Notes: generated by a model from the letters alone, not told the origin. A stretch of 64,000 bases of DNA from Coenobita brevimanus (GCA_032717465.1 CM064658.1:9335481-9399480), one strand, 5' to 3'. Counted from the stretch's first letter, positions 46,159 through 60,954 are shown. Translations and numbers: made by a program.

Positions 46159-46160
<2 letters not shown>
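46028..46160 (+). mobile_element. Penelope-like end fragment with best-preserved hammerhead-like fold
   Basis: CTGATGA at 46,045-46,051 and GAAA at 46,068-46,071. Stem II is GGAGA (46,053-46,057) with TCTAC (46,063-46,067), one mismatch. Stem III is ACGTT (46,071-46,075) with AACGT (46,103-46,107), perfect. The predicted cleavage follows T 46,108. Stem I is GTATCC (46,038-46,043) with GGTAC (46,109-46,113), with one bulged T. The order matches a type I hammerhead. Downstream it ends cctggcaagactaagg and continues into (AT)n. Confidence 0.6.

Positions 46161-46163
<3 letters not shown>

Positions 46164-46232
<69 letters not shown>
46164..46232. repeat. (AT)n microsatellite (unoccupied RTE target)
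   Basis: Uninterrupted AT array followed by four TATG units. The equivalent left-arm site is split by RTE-1A. Confidence 0.95.
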
Positions 46233-46243
<11 letters not shown>

Positions 46244-47708
46244 GTATATATCAGCTATAGAGTTAGTGGTGTAAGATTTCTAATTAACAGAAATAAATCT
46301 GGCCGACAACATTGTCAAATTCAGCAGTGTATCTGACAGAACAGCATGGGTTGCAATTAGACTGTGCAAAAATACACCCTGAAGGTAATACAAGTATATG
46401 CATCGACTTCTCAAAGCTCCGATGAAGAAACAGAAGCATTCTATGACGACATCTCTCAGATTATGGAAAATGAAAAGACCACATATACTATACTCATGGG
46501 AGACTTCATCGCAAAAGCTGGCAAATCAAAAAATGGAGAAACATGTATGGGAAAATTTGGAATTGGAGAAAGGAATGAAAGAGGAGAAATTGTGGTAAAT
46601 TTTGCTCAAATGTATAACATGAGAATAATGAATACATTCTCTCACAAAGAAACATGGAGAAAATGGACCTGGAGAAATCCAAATGGAAAAACAAAGAATG
46701 AAATCGACTTCATTATAGCAGATAAGAATAACTCAATCACAAATGTCACAGTTATCAACAAAATAAATATAGGTAGTGATCACAGAATGGTGGGATGCGC
46801 AGCCAGATTCAACTTCAGAAGTGAAAGAAAGAAGATGATTAAAAATAAAAAGACATGCCCGATAAAAGTAAATGAAATAAAGAACAGATTTCAGGCTCTA
46901 AGTAATGCTGAGTGTTACACTGAGGAGTTAAATGGCAGACTAACAAAAGTGCTGAGAGAATCAGTGCAGTTAACAGGGAAACCTAATACAACAGGGAAAC
47001 CTAATACAACCAAAGCCAAGAAGTATTCGGAAAAGACATTCAAGCTCATGAAAAAAAGAAAGGAAATGAACGTATAAACAAATAAAATCGAAACAGAACG
47101 AGCACACTTAAATAAGCTTATCAACAAGAGACAAAGAAGAAAAAAGAAAGAGAAACATGGATCAGATCAAAGACATCATCCAAAAAGGAAATCGTCTGAC
47201 ACAGGTCTGAAGTAAAATGTCACTAGGAAAGCAACAAATTACATCACTGAAATTAAAAAACGGTGAAGTCATTAAATGCAAAGACAAGATGCATCAAAGA
47301 CAGTAGTACCAATAGCTAGCTTTTCAGGTGACACAAGTGAAATATCTGACGAAGTAAACATTTCTCTTAAAAATATGAAAAGAGGGAAGGCTCCGGGAGA
47401 AGATGGAATAGTAGCAGATGTACTGTTGGATGCAGGAGTAGAAGTACATAACGGGCTCTCCCACTTATTTACTCATTGTACAAAAAAGAAAATTCCCAAA
47501 ACATGGTGTAATGCAATAGCTATTTTACTTTACAAAAAGGGTGACTCGAAAGATCTTAGTAACTAACGACCCATTAGCTTATTAATTATCAGTCATTTTC
47601 AAACTCTTCACTAAAGTCTTTACGAACAAAATAACAAATTTGGGAATAAAACAACCTCGTGAACAGGCAGGATTCCGAAGTGGGTATTCGACTACTGATC
47701 ATCTACAC

Positions 47709-48879
47709 CAGAGGTTCTTAACCTAGGAGGCGCGCCCCCTAGGGGGCGTGAGTAAACTCCAGGGAGGGGGCGCAAGCCCAAGGGAAGAAGTAGAAATTTC
47801 TCTATTTCTGTAATTTTCTTAATAAGCGCGTGGCTAATACCGAGATGATTATGAAGGAAATATAAACCATGCTTGGACGGCTTTATGAACTACGAGAAGT
47901 AGCAATATTTCTGGATTCGCAGCAGAAGGTAGATCTCCATGACAAGTTCCAGTCTGAAGGCTTTCTGCTAAATTCAGTTTACCTGGTGCACATCTTCGAA
48001 GCGCTGAATGCAATCAGCCTTAAACTACAAGGCAAACACATCAACATCATCATGCACCACGACACCATTCGAGCCTTCATGGCCAAACCCGACCTCTAGA
48101 AATGTCGAATTCAGGATGGAAATACAGCCAATTTTAGTAACTTGAATTTTGCTCTCATTCACAGTTACCAATATTCTGAGGAAAAAATAATAATAATAAT
48201 CACTCATCTAACGGACTTGAAAGCAGAATTCATCAGATACCTCCTAGATACAGATGAGAAGCGTGAAGCCTGGAAATTCATCAGGAACCCATTTCAATGT
48301 GAAGTAGCTGATGTTTCGGATGAAGCGCAAAAGGAGTTTCTTAGAGTTAAAGTTCAACTTCTCAGCTGAGGAAGACTTCAAAGAACTGGATCTTGAGACG
48401 TTCTGGTTAATGTACCTTCCTGTTTATCCTCTGATCTGACATCAGGTTCTTCGGACTCTGACAATGTTTGGATCCACGTATCTTTGTGAAGCTGCATTTT
48501 CCATGCTCGTTGCTGTCAAGACCAAGTACAGAAGCCAGCTGAACGTTGAGGGGGACATACTTTGTGCGCTCTCTGGCATTCGACCATGCATTCAAGATCT
48601 GGTAGCTAAGAAGCAGTGTCAAGTATCTCATTAAATTGGTAAGATAGTCTATCTATCTATTGCCAGAAAGTAACCTCACTAAATATATTGGGTGTATTGT
48701 TTGCACAGAATTCATACTCAGTAAAAAGACTAAAAATACTCGTTTTTTTTTTTTTTTTTTTCAGTTTTCCTTAAATCTGGGAGGGAATTTTATCAATTTG
48801 GATGAAGGTGCGAGGGGGGAGTGGAGGGAAGGACCAACTGCTAGAGGGGGCGTGGTAGCAAAAAGGTTAAGAACCACTG
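47709..48879 (+). mobile_element. hAT transposon with ZBED5-like transposase relic (right copy)
   Basis: 8-bp duplications atctacac at 47,701-47,708 and 48,880-48,887. The 5' end is cagaggttcttaacc and the 3' end ggttaagaaccactg. The transposase C-terminal relic is on the plus strand (47,869-48,640), with the same lesions as the left copy. The length of 1,171 bp compares with 1,169 bp on the left. Confidence 0.9.
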
Positions 48880-49540
48880 ATCTACACACAATGGATCAGC
48901 TAACTGAGAAAACTACAAAAAATAATAAACCACTGTGCTTATATTTTGTTGATTACGAAAAGGCTGTCGACTCAGTGGAGCACATAGCAATTATAATTTC
49001 ACTGCGAGAACAAGGAGTAAATGAGAACTTTGTAAAACTTCTCGAACACATACCGGTATATACTGTAAAGAGGAAACTGCTACATTTAAATTACATAAGG
49101 ACTCGGAAAAAACTACGATTGAGAAGGGCGTGCATCAGGGAGATACAATTTCACCAAAATTATTTACAGCATGCCTAAAAAGTACTTCCAAAAAGCTAGA
49201 CTGGCAGAACAAAGAAGTAGATATAGATGGAGAAAAGCTATATCATTTAAGATTTTCAGATGACATTGTTCTAATCTCAGAAACAGCAGAGATTGCAAGA
49301 AATGTTGAATGACCGAACAGAGAAAGTTTCAAAGTAGGGCTAAAGATGAACCAGAGTAAAACTAATGTTTAATCCACATAAACCAAAGAGCATCATCAGA
49401 ATAGGTGAAGAAATTCTTGAAGATAGGGAAGAGTACAATTACTTGGGGCAAATACTAAAATTAACGAGACTATGTTAGCGAAACAGACACATTATAATTA
49501 GATGGAAAGTTCTGGGTAAACATGGAGATATTATGAAAAG

Positions 49541-50071
49541 TCTATCTATCTATCTATATACCTAGGCTGCTTCTCCCAAGGAAAGGGAGGTAGCCGAGAC
49601 AGGACGACTCACTCTCCATTTACTCATCCATTCAAACACATTCATTCGCATCTTAGCCCCAAAGGGGAGAACGGACAGATCCTCACCGCATCACACCGCA
49701 CAAGGGTCAACTGCGCAATGCAATCAGTGACATCCGCAGCAGGGCCCGACAGCAGAACTGGTTTACCCCTGCCACATCATAACAGACCCATCCCCTTACC
49801 CGCACCTGACCTGACTAGCTGATCAGACCAAATGCGGGAGAATATCCCCTCAGGGCTGCGGGAGAATATCCCCTCAGGGCTGCGTCATCACTTATTCATT
49901 CACAATTTCTCTCCATTTATTTCTGTCACGCACAGCCACTCTTCCTTGCTCAACAGACATCCCTCTCGCATCCAGCGCTCTCTTCACACTGTCCATCCAT
50001 CCTATTCGTGGTCTCCCTCTCAGCCTTACACCTCTCACATCAGATCTAGTTATCTTTTTCACCAATCGTTC
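49541..50071 (-). mobile_element. 5'-truncated LINE fragment, right arm only
   Basis: Flanked by the 11-bp duplication attatgaaaag (49,530-49,540 and 50,072-50,082). The left arm has the single empty site near 9,704-9,714. It starts with (CTAT)n. On the minus strand it codes for the last about 55 residues of an RTE-like ORF2 (RSDVRGVRLRGRPRIGWMDS, then RDRNKWREIVNE and a stop), followed by a 3' UTR of about 330 bp. It is a different family from RTE-1 and RTE-2. Confidence 0.9.
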
Positions 50072-50429
50072 ATTATGAAAAGTAGTTTGCCAATATGTAT
50101 GAAACGAAAAGTATATAAATGTATAATTCCAACTATGACGTATGACCGTGAGACCTGGAAACTTACAAAATCAACTGAAAATAAACTAATTCGTTCTCAT
50201 AGAGCAATGGAGAGGTCAGTGTTGGGAATAACCAAGAGACAGGAAAAAATCAACTTGGGGGAGAGAGCAGAGTCAGTGACATTACAGAAGTTATAAAAGA
50301 ACAGAAATGGAGGTGAGGAGGCCATGTAGCAGGAACAGGGGATAACCGATGGAGCAAAACGCTGAATGACTGGACACCAAGAGACGGTAAGTGTAGAATA
50401 AGAAGGCCGGACAGGAAGTGGAGAGATTA

Positions 50430-50640
50430 CAGGGTGGTAAAAAAGTAGGTTGACATTTACCATTAATTCCAACACAAAAGACCCGCTTTTAGTCTCGTAA
50501 GTGTTCAACGTGTCCTCCCTCACCACTGACATTCCTGGAGTGTGTCAGCCACACTTCGACACGTAAGATTTTTACATAACATAAACTTTTTACAAATATT
50601 ATAAAACATAATAATGTCAACCTACTTTTGCACCACCCTG
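50430..50640 (-). mobile_element. Mariner-derived MITE (right copy)
   Basis: 211 bp between TA duplications (50,428-50,429 and 50,641-50,642), with inverted ends cagggtggta and accaccctg. It mirrors 9,156-9,366 with a few substitutions, for example gcaaaag to aaaaaag in one terminus. Confidence 0.88.
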
Positions 50641-50753
50641 TAGACAGAGAAATCTGTAGGGAAAACGTGGCAGACTGGTTCAGTCGAGGAATTCGTGAGG
50701 AAGGTTGGGGGAAGTCTTTGTTCAGCAGTGGACTTGTAATGGATGATGATGAT

Positions 50754-50941
<188 letters not shown>

Positions 50942-50991
50942 AATTTATAAGTGTTCAAAGTCATGGATTCAAACAAAGCCCTTAAAACACC

Positions 50992-51615
50992 GGATCTTTT
51001 GTGTTTGGTGCACGTTCTCCGATTTTTATATAAATTTCATAACAAATGCAGTTTTTTAAGCTGATTACAAATATTTTGGGGGAGAAATTATTCTCTAAAA
51101 TGTTAGATGAGGATAGTTAATAATAATAATCAGGTTAGGTAATAATAATGACATAAAGTATAAAATTTTAAAAAAACAATTTCTCCTTAAAAAAAATAAT
51201 AATAATAATTAAAATTGGGAACCTTTTTATGAAACTGTACCAGTGACGAAATTTACATAAAAATGGGATAACGTGCACCAAACAGATCAGAAATGCGGTT
51301 ACTGAACTCAGTAGAGTTTTCCTCATTTCTGATTTTTGTTTTTGTTCACGTTCTTCCATTTTATGTAACTATCGTCGCATATAGCTTTTTAAAACTGATT
51401 CCAAATATGAATTTATGTTCGGGGAGAATTTTTTTTTCAAATGTTATATTTAAATATTATTTATTATTTTTAACTAAATTATTATTAACTAACCTAACCT
51501 TTTAAAAAACAACTTCTCCAAAAAATAAATTCATATTTCGAATCAGCTTAAAAAACTGTAGTAGTGACGAAATGTACATAAAAATCAGTGAAGGTGCACC
51601 AAACACAAAAGATCC
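50992..51615. mobile_element. Fold-back element (right copy)
   Basis: Mirror of 8,176-8,806. The ends are ggatcttttgtgt and acacaaaagatcc, with four alternating inverted units inside. Confidence 0.7.
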
Positions 51616-52066
51616 AAAACACTTCCATTTTCACACCCACCATTTCATAACCAACACCCACATGTATTCACGCAGGCCAGTACAAGTACAATACCTCTCG
51701 ATTGTGTTCCAGAAGAAGTCATTTATTTTGAATTTCGTGTAATTCAAACATAATTTGCCCATACGAATACAGTGAAAGGGTTAGGTTCTGTGAACTTTCT
51801 TGAGTTATATATGATAAATAAAAATTAGTCATACTGTCATAAAAAGACCTTGTAGTTACTTGTAGCTGAAGTTATCTATTAGACTTGTGGACGAGCGGTT
51901 GTTATAAGTGAGTAGATTTGTAAGTAGAAAATCTTGGTTCCCTTTTGTCATGCAATGACAGGAGAGGTAAAAAATAGTATGGGACTATTTTTATTTGTCT
52001 TGGAAATATTAACAGAGTCTCTCACACACGAGTGAGTATAAGTAGAGTCCCTGTCTCCCTGTCTCG

Positions 52067-52130
<64 letters not shown>

Positions 52131-53360
52131 AGTTGCTAAGCCTTTCTCCCCACTACCTGACGATTCTATGGCCTCTCTTCTTCTGAGCTCTCTTTCCTAA
52201 ATTCTGGTGAAACAGGGGTCGTGTCACGTGTGTTCCCTGTGGTTGGAAAGTTCTAGAAGCCTGTGTGTGAGTATGTGTGTATGTGTGTGTATGGTCACTA
52301 GGCTTTGTTCACCTGCTGTTTCGCTGACAAACTAACTGCATCATCTCCTGACTTGCTACTTCCTAATCTGTCATCAGCTTTTCCTCAGTTTAACTTGCAA
52401 GATCATTTCCCATTCCCAGGCTCGCATAGAGCTGTCTATCTGTCTATTTATCTATCTATCTATTATGATTTGTAAATATAATATGGACTCATAACATTGC
52501 TCGGTCCACGCAGCTGAAGGTTCTCCGACAGCAATTATCATTGACACATGCTAATCTATTAGTACATAATATTGATTATAATATTGTATACATATGATAT
52601 TCATAGTAAATAGTAATTATCCAGTAATATTACATTTTAAACAAGTTGTATACATATTTGAATAAATGCAATGGTTGTTGTATAACATTTTGTAAGATGC
52701 GTATGTGTAACAGACATACGCATATAATTGTACAATGGTAATACTGCTAGGTTATACATTACATATTGAGTTATCCCTTTAGTAATGTCTAATATTTCAC
52801 CTAACTTGTATGATGATACTGGTAATACAGAACTGTGGTATAGTTATATGACTTTACATAATATTGTAGTAATATTGTGGTAATACATAATTGTAACAAT
52901 ACTATAATTCCATACATTTAATTACACATGAATTAGGTACACACTGTAGGCCACAGACAGAAAAAGGCACAGGTATATTTATATCTATGGGCACAGCCAG
53001 CTCACATTACAACACGTCCGAATCCGTCTCCTGCTCCGACTCTCGTCCGGCGGTTGGCTCTGGCTTCCTCTTCTCACAGAAGTTTAGTATGGTGTTCTGG
53101 GAGGTTTTCCTGTTTTTCCCTCAACATCTCGTTGTAGCATCGAAGCTCTACCAGCACCGCATTTCCACTGACCCGGGAGGTAGAAGGACGCTTGGAGGCT
53201 ATGATGAACCAAACGAAGGTATGTTCGGTAAAGAAAAAATAATGTAAAACACTGGTAACGCTGCACAGTGACGTTGACACGAAGCGGGTACAACAGTGAA
53301 TGTGTGTTTGGCGGCGCGTGTAATCCTCCAGCATGGGAAGACAGTGTGAGACCTCTGGTA
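51616..53360. other. No gene seen; mirror of 6,278-8,175
   Basis: AT-rich sequence with (CT)n at 52,069-52,128 and (TATC)n near 52,436-52,462. It includes the unoccupied site of SINE C near 52,025-52,040 and the mirrored weak exon (53,074-53,198, minus). Confidence 0.55.
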
Positions 53361-54106
53361 TAGTAGGACTCGCCTAAGTTTGCGGCTGTGGTGTGGCCCA
53401 CACCTGTGTACAATGGTGCCACGTTTCCCCAACTTGCGATGTGAAACGGAAGCTATTTATGTACAAGGCAACACAAATACGATAAATTCAGATGAATAAA
53501 ACTTACACTTGTGTATTTTGATGGATGAATCAACAGTAATCTTATTATGCATAAAATATTTATTCAGTAACACAGAAACATGGCATACATATTGTACAGT
53601 GTTGCTAAAAGAAATTATACTCACTTTTAAGGTTTTTTAGTGTAGTTTTAGGGTGGGTAATAATATTACAGTTATGGATATAAGAGAATGAGCCTGAAAA
53701 AAGAAGTAATATGCCAATATCCAAAGTAAAAGAAATAATTCATATAATTCTTGTGAGTGGCAACACTGACACACCCAGTCTGGCCTAAGGTAAAGTACGT
53801 ACCCCTCCGTAGACCCAACCATAGCTTGTACAGGTGTTGCTAGGGAAAAATGCTCACATTTACTGGCTTTTACCGTAATTTTAAGGGCGAGGAATAATCA
53901 CATTTATAATCATAAGCTAATATGTAGGACAAAATAGTAGGCATATGCCAATACTGAAGTAAAAAAAAAAAAACATTATTCACTCGCGAGTGGCAACACT
54001 TCCACGCCCAGTCGGTGGCCTTGACCTCAGGGGTGGTGTGGAAATGATGTCAAATGTACAATATATATAATATTATGTAAAAGATAATATCCAAAATGTC
54101 TCTTGC

Positions 54107-54143
<37 letters not shown>

Positions 54144-54418
54144 CAGGCAGGAGAGGGGCAAGGTTGAATGCATTGTCGGCATGACGGGGGGTGGTGGTGG
54201 TGGAGGCATTGTCAGGCTGAGAGAGAGATGGAGGAAGGGGAAAGAGAATGAATGAATGAAAATCAATCATGGTACTGCAATAGCGAGTCATCTGTCGCCG
54301 TATACAAAAAATGATAAATATCACTAAATATAACAAAACCAAATTAACAAATGAAAACACAATTATAAACAACTTATAAAAGAATCAAAAGTACTCAGGG
54401 TGGCTCACATCTCCCGCC

Positions 54419-54464
<46 letters not shown>

Positions 54465-54538
54465 GATATAAAAAACGTGGCAACACTGTACACAGGTGCG
54501 GGCCACACCACAGCCGCAAACTTAGGCGAGTCCTACTA
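53361..54538. mobile_element. TIR DNA element with TA target duplication, right arm only
   Basis: 1,178 bp with terminal inverted repeats of about 65 bp starting tagtaggactcgcctaagtt and ending aacttaggcgagtcctacta. It is flanked by TA (53,359-53,360 and 54,539-54,540). The left arm has the empty site acctctggTAgccacaa (reverse strand of 6,268-6,285) with a single TA. The interior has (GA)n at 54,111-54,142 and 54,422-54,461 and no transposase-like frame. The TA duplication suggests mobilisation by a Tc1/mariner-type enzyme, but the TIRs are not a family I can name. Confidence 0.92.
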
Positions 54539-54788
54539 TAGCCACAAAATTAAATGCCCCATGGCGTGAGAGTCTCTTTTTCTTAAATCGTGTAATTTTA
54601 TGAAAAACGTGTATTGTAATAAAAAAGGATTTTTCACATCGTGTTATTTCAAAAACGAAATTTAAACTCGTGTAAATCGAGAGGTACAGTACGTACCTGT
54701 GGAAGGGTAAATTCATACCCAGTGTTCATACCTTTCTCCCTCAGCGAACGTCAGGTCACGTATCAATCTCACAGCTGATATCCATATC

Positions 54789-56512
<1,724 letters not shown>

Positions 56513-57120
56513 AGGAAGGAAGGATATTTACAGAAGGAAGAAAAGATGAATTGCAGAGGAAGGGAGACAACGAATGAGGAAATGAGAGAAGGAATGGAAA
56601 AGTAAGAGACGAAATGAGGAAAATATAGAAGGAATGACTGCAGAAAAGAAATTATGGAACAGAAGAGAAGGAAGGCTACAAAGAATGAAGGAAGGAGAGT
56701 AAGAAAAATGTAGAGGAGAGAGTGAATGGAGAGGAAAAATAATTTAAATGGAGAGATATCAGGAAGAGTGAGAAAGATAAAAAATGGAGTAAAATGGGAG
56801 AAAAAAATCGAAAACAGAGAAGGAAAGGGGAGGAAAAAGGATAAGTGAAAGGAGGAGGAAGAAAAGAAATAGCGAAGAGAATGGAAGATGGAAGTGAAAA
56901 AGCACGAATGAGGGGAGAAACTGTGAGGAAAGCTAAGGAGTAGAATAAGAAAAGAAGGAAGGATGATAGTAGGGAAACTGTGACGAAAAGGGGAATAGGA
57001 AGGGAAGGAAGGAAGGAAGGAAGGAAAGAAGAGGGTGAAGGGAGATGGAAAGAGAAATTTTGATGCAAAAGGGAAGAGGGTGCGAATGAAGGAAGGATGG
57101 AAGGATGTGAGGAGGATTAT
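56513..57120. repeat. Purine-rich tract (GGAA)
   Basis: Mirror of 1,815-2,399, with a (GGAA)n core near 57,001-57,030. About 21 bp at its left end (56,491-56,512 region) are those removed in the left arm by the LINE insertion. Confidence 0.85.
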
Positions 57121-57126
57121 TAGGTA

Positions 57127-58480
57127 TTAGTGGCATTTATGGATCTGGAACAAGCGTATAACACGGTGAATGGAGAAGGATTAAGGAAGATTTTACGCAC
57201 GCATGGTTTGGATGAGAAGCTGTTGAATATTGTGTATATTTAAGACGGTTGTGAATTATGTGTAAGGATAAGTGGATGACTAATTTAGCTGTTCATTATG
57301 ATGGAGAGTGAATAAGGTACGCAATGTATCCGTGACTATGCAATATTTGAATGGATGAGGTTATAGGAAAACCTACAAAACGAACCCGGGAAAGAGGAGG
57401 GGATAAAAATTAATGGGTAAAGAAAGGTGGAATACATTAATTCTGACGTATGCAGATGATACGGTTTTGCTTGATAATAACGAACAGGAGCTACGAAGAC
57501 TGGCGCAGAGTTTGGTGGATGTCTGTGAGAGAAATGGTTTGAAAGTGAATTTAAATAAGACTAACGTTTTGGTTGGTGAGAGAGGAAACGGCTCTCACTG
57601 AGAGTTGTTGGTAAATGAAGAGGTCTGAATAATAATAAAAAAGGGAGGTAAATTTATATTAAAAGTGGAGAGTAGGGTGCCACAGAGAAGAAAGCTGGCT
57701 CATGTTTTGAAGGTCCGAGTATGAAAGCTGCAACAGGGATGCATAAAGTGTCAGTGCCTGTATTAACATATGGATGAGTTTTTTTTTTTTTTTTTTTTTT
57801 TTTTTAATGTGACCGACTCTGGGCATAGGCTTCACAGCCTGCTTTCAATGCCCAGTAGTCCTCCTACATACCGCACACCTCTACATGTCACCACTTCGGC
57901 GCTAACACCCACCGTCCATACTGAATACATGCTAGGACTGTCTCATACAGGACTGGTGTATTGGTATTAGCGGGGATATTTTTACAACATGTCAGCGGGC
58001 CTTCTGGTAGATCAGTAAAGTCTGATTTTATGACATTCAAATCCTTAAACTGTTCCCTGCCTCAGCGGGATTTGAACCCGGGTCCGTCATGACTGCAGGC
58101 CAACTCTCTACCGATTGAGCCACCGCATGAGTGTGAAAAATCAAGAGTACGAGCAGTGGAAATGGGACTGTTGAGGAAAATGCGTGAACTGCGTAGAGCT
58201 GTTATAAGAAATGTTGTGACTGGTAAGAATGTGAACTTTTGAAGTCTGTTGATAATAGGACAAAAGACAGTGTGCTTAGACGATATGATCTTATGGAGAG
58301 AATGGGTGAAGATAGAATGACGAGACGAGTATATGTGAATGAGAATGAAAGTGCGCTAAGCCATGGTAGGCCATGAAGAGTACAGGTATATGGTAAATGA
58401 ATGTATGAGAAAGCGAGGTGAGGAAGCTGATGACGCCACGGAACTTATATTGCACCAAGTTGGTTGGATGAAGAATGTAC
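57127..58480 (+). pseudogene. Old LINE reverse-transcriptase relic (right copy), split by a SINE
   Basis: Mirror of 462-1,804, on the plus strand. FMDLEQAYNTVNGEGLRKIL at about 57,135-57,195; LTYADDTVLL then LKVNLNKTNVLVGERG at 57,440-57,590; PVLTYG at about 57,760. The SINE follows, then KSRVRAVEMGLLRKMRELR at about 58,139-58,195. Stops and frame changes are the same as in the left arm. Confidence 0.72.
57779..58126 (-). mobile_element. tRNA-derived SINE, family B (right copy)
   Basis: Mirror of 816-1,149 with a longer poly(A), 27 T on the plus strand at 57,779-57,805. The LINE reading PVLTYG before it and KSRVRAVEMG after it shows the exact insertion point. Confidence 0.8.
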
Positions 58481-58601
58481 GAAGAAGTACATTACATGGC
58501 AAGGGATTTGCACTCCTTTTTCAACTTCACAGTCAAAGGACTGACTGACAGGCGTATGTGCGGCGCACCTGCAAAGAGTTTATTTAATGCACATATGTAG
58601 C

Positions 58602-58785
58602 AGCCGTGGCTCAGTGGGTTAGAGCGCTCCGCTCTGACCGAAGGGTCAGAGGATCGAATCCACCCAAGGGTCATTGGTAGACATCAGGAAGGGCATCCGG
58701 TCATAAAATGCTAAACGCTCCAATCCAAAAGTCCTCTACCCAGAGGCAACGCCTTAGCCCTTCGGGGATACCTGGCGTAAAACCA
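58602..58785 (+). mobile_element. tRNA-derived SINE, family A (right copy)
   Basis: Mirror of 157-340. Head gccgtggctcagtgggttag; B box ggatcgaatcc near 58,651; body ends ggcgtaaaacc, then A/T-rich. Confidence 0.75.
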
Positions 58786-58913
58786 AATTATTTTTTTTAT
58801 TTTTATATATACATATGGTTACGCCTGCGAGGTGAAAGCAAGAGCTCAGGGCTTCATTGATATGTCAGTGATTGTGTGGCCCATTTTACTGGACATGCTG
58901 TTGATAGTTTAAC

Positions 58914-58917
<4 letters not shown>

Positions 58918-58959
<42 letters not shown>
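58918..58959. repeat. (TC)n at the outer edge of the traceable inverted repeat
   Basis: 21 TC units corresponding to the (AG)n with which the window starts. Symmetry cannot be tested further out. Confidence 0.95.
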
Positions 58960-58963
<4 letters not shown>

Positions 58964-59740
58964 TTGCCTCAGAATCCTATTTCTCCCTTTCTTTACATCC
59001 AAAAACGGGTCAGGATTTTGATCAGGAAGGAAGAAAGGAAGGTCGGGAGGTAGGAAGTGGGGTGGGAGACAACCAGTCATGAGAAATACGGTTGGAAAAC
59101 AGGAAGTAAGGAAAGAAGGAAGGAAGGAGGGAAGGTTGATGGGGGAAAAGAGGATGGAAGAGAAATTACGAAGAAATAAGAATCAGAGACAGAAAAAAAA
59201 AAAAAAAAGACGGAAAAAATGGGAACTGTTAGAGGCCTTGTGAGAAAACCAGGACTGAGGAAGGAAAGATGGGATAGGAGAAGGACGCACGAGAAACTGT
59301 AAGGGAAGAGGGAAGGAGGAAGGTTAGAAAATACAAGAAATTAGTATACTGTACAGTACATACAAAGAGGAAGGTAATAAAAAATGCAGAAATATATATT
59401 AAAAAAAATAAAAGGTTTAATCAACTCCCTTCTACTACACAAGGATCATCAAGGCAGAGCGTCATATTTTACACAACTGGTTCCCCCTATAAAGACAATA
59501 CACACAAGAAATAAAAACCACCTTAAAACAAAAGCATTTCCAACCAACATGATAAGAAAAACCTAAACGAATTAGAACAAAATGAAGGTTAAAGTAAAAT
59601 ATAACGAAACGAGAAAAAAAAGTTCGATTCTGTTAATTCCCTTCAGCAATGGGAGAGTCTGAAAGTGGCAGACATTTTCTGTTTTCAGCTGAAGATCAGT
59701 TACTTAACACAGAATCCAGAACGTTTTCTCTCTCTCTCTC

Positions 59741-59791
<51 letters not shown>

Positions 59792-59829
59792 TTTGTATTT
59801 CATTCTTAGTTTATTTTCAGTTAGTAGAA

Positions 59830-59888
<59 letters not shown>

Positions 59889-60860
59889 GTACCTCAACCA
59901 ATCTCCCCATCAGAACAATTGAATTTGCATTCACCCAAGACTGAGGAAGACAGGCAGACAGACACACAGAAAGAGACAGAAACACTCAGACTGAAACAAA
60001 CGCACACATAGACACAGAAACGTCAACAGACATAAATAATACATACACGTACGGGGAAGAACGAGACTGAGGAAAACAAACACTCATGTACAGACATACA
60101 TAGAGACAGATACACATAAAGAATCAAAGACATGGACAGACAGGCGCTCGCGCATGCACAATCACTTACACCCAGACAAATAAGGACATACATATGTCTA
60201 CCCACAAACACACAGGCACAGAAAAATATTGTTGACCATTGGTACCCAAACATTTCCTTTCCGCGCATCCCTGGACAAAATACGGTAAATGTTTATGGTC
60301 CTCCATCAACGTCTTACTTTGAGAGAAACAAAGCAACGTCCATTAAAACATGTCAGACATGTGTTTTTAACAGCTCCAATAATTGACACAGAGACGGGAT
60401 ACATGCACGTAAAACAACACCCAAAAAAGTGAACTGAAAACTCAATGGCATGGTTAAACAAGCAAAATGGTACCAACTGAGATATCCGTGGTTGAATCTT
60501 ACAGTCAGGACACAGCAGAGGTTATCTTACGCTTACAAGTGATTACATCGTTCTTAGTTTATATTCAAAGTGTTGGAAATCTCCGCTTTAGAGAGATATG
60601 TAGGCAAGACTGATAGAAATGCCAAGTCAGCCAATTTGCTGATAACTGGATAACATCCCATTCTCACCCGACCCTTCGTCAAGCTCCTTTCTCCGAATGT
60701 CATTGACTAAGAATAGCGCAAAGTTCAAGGGATTACTATCGCACTGCCTCCATGTGTGCCCTTCACGATACAGTTAACAGAAAGTGGATTCCACACAAAT
60801 ATTGCCTTTAGAAATTCACCGTGTACTTCTGACACCAGTGAATCCTCCATATGCCGAAGA
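58960..60860. other. No gene seen; microsatellites
   Basis: Purine-rich (GGAA-like) at 59,020-59,340; a compound (TC)n-(TG)n at 59,729-59,789; (AG)n at 59,833-59,884; CA-rich, ACAGAC-type sequence at 59,940-60,220. Short frames are composition artefacts. Confidence 0.6.
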
Positions 60861-60954
60861 TTTTTTTTTTTTTTTTTAATGCAAGGAAGAAGGAACAAAA
60901 AGCCAGAAGCCCGCAAACCGTTCCTTCCAAGAAAAAAAAAAAAAAAAGCCAAAT

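Noticed and set aside
59384..60386. Short frames between the right arm and the LINE at 60,861
   Set aside because: All are short, low complexity or biased by CA/AG repeats. No motif could be supported.
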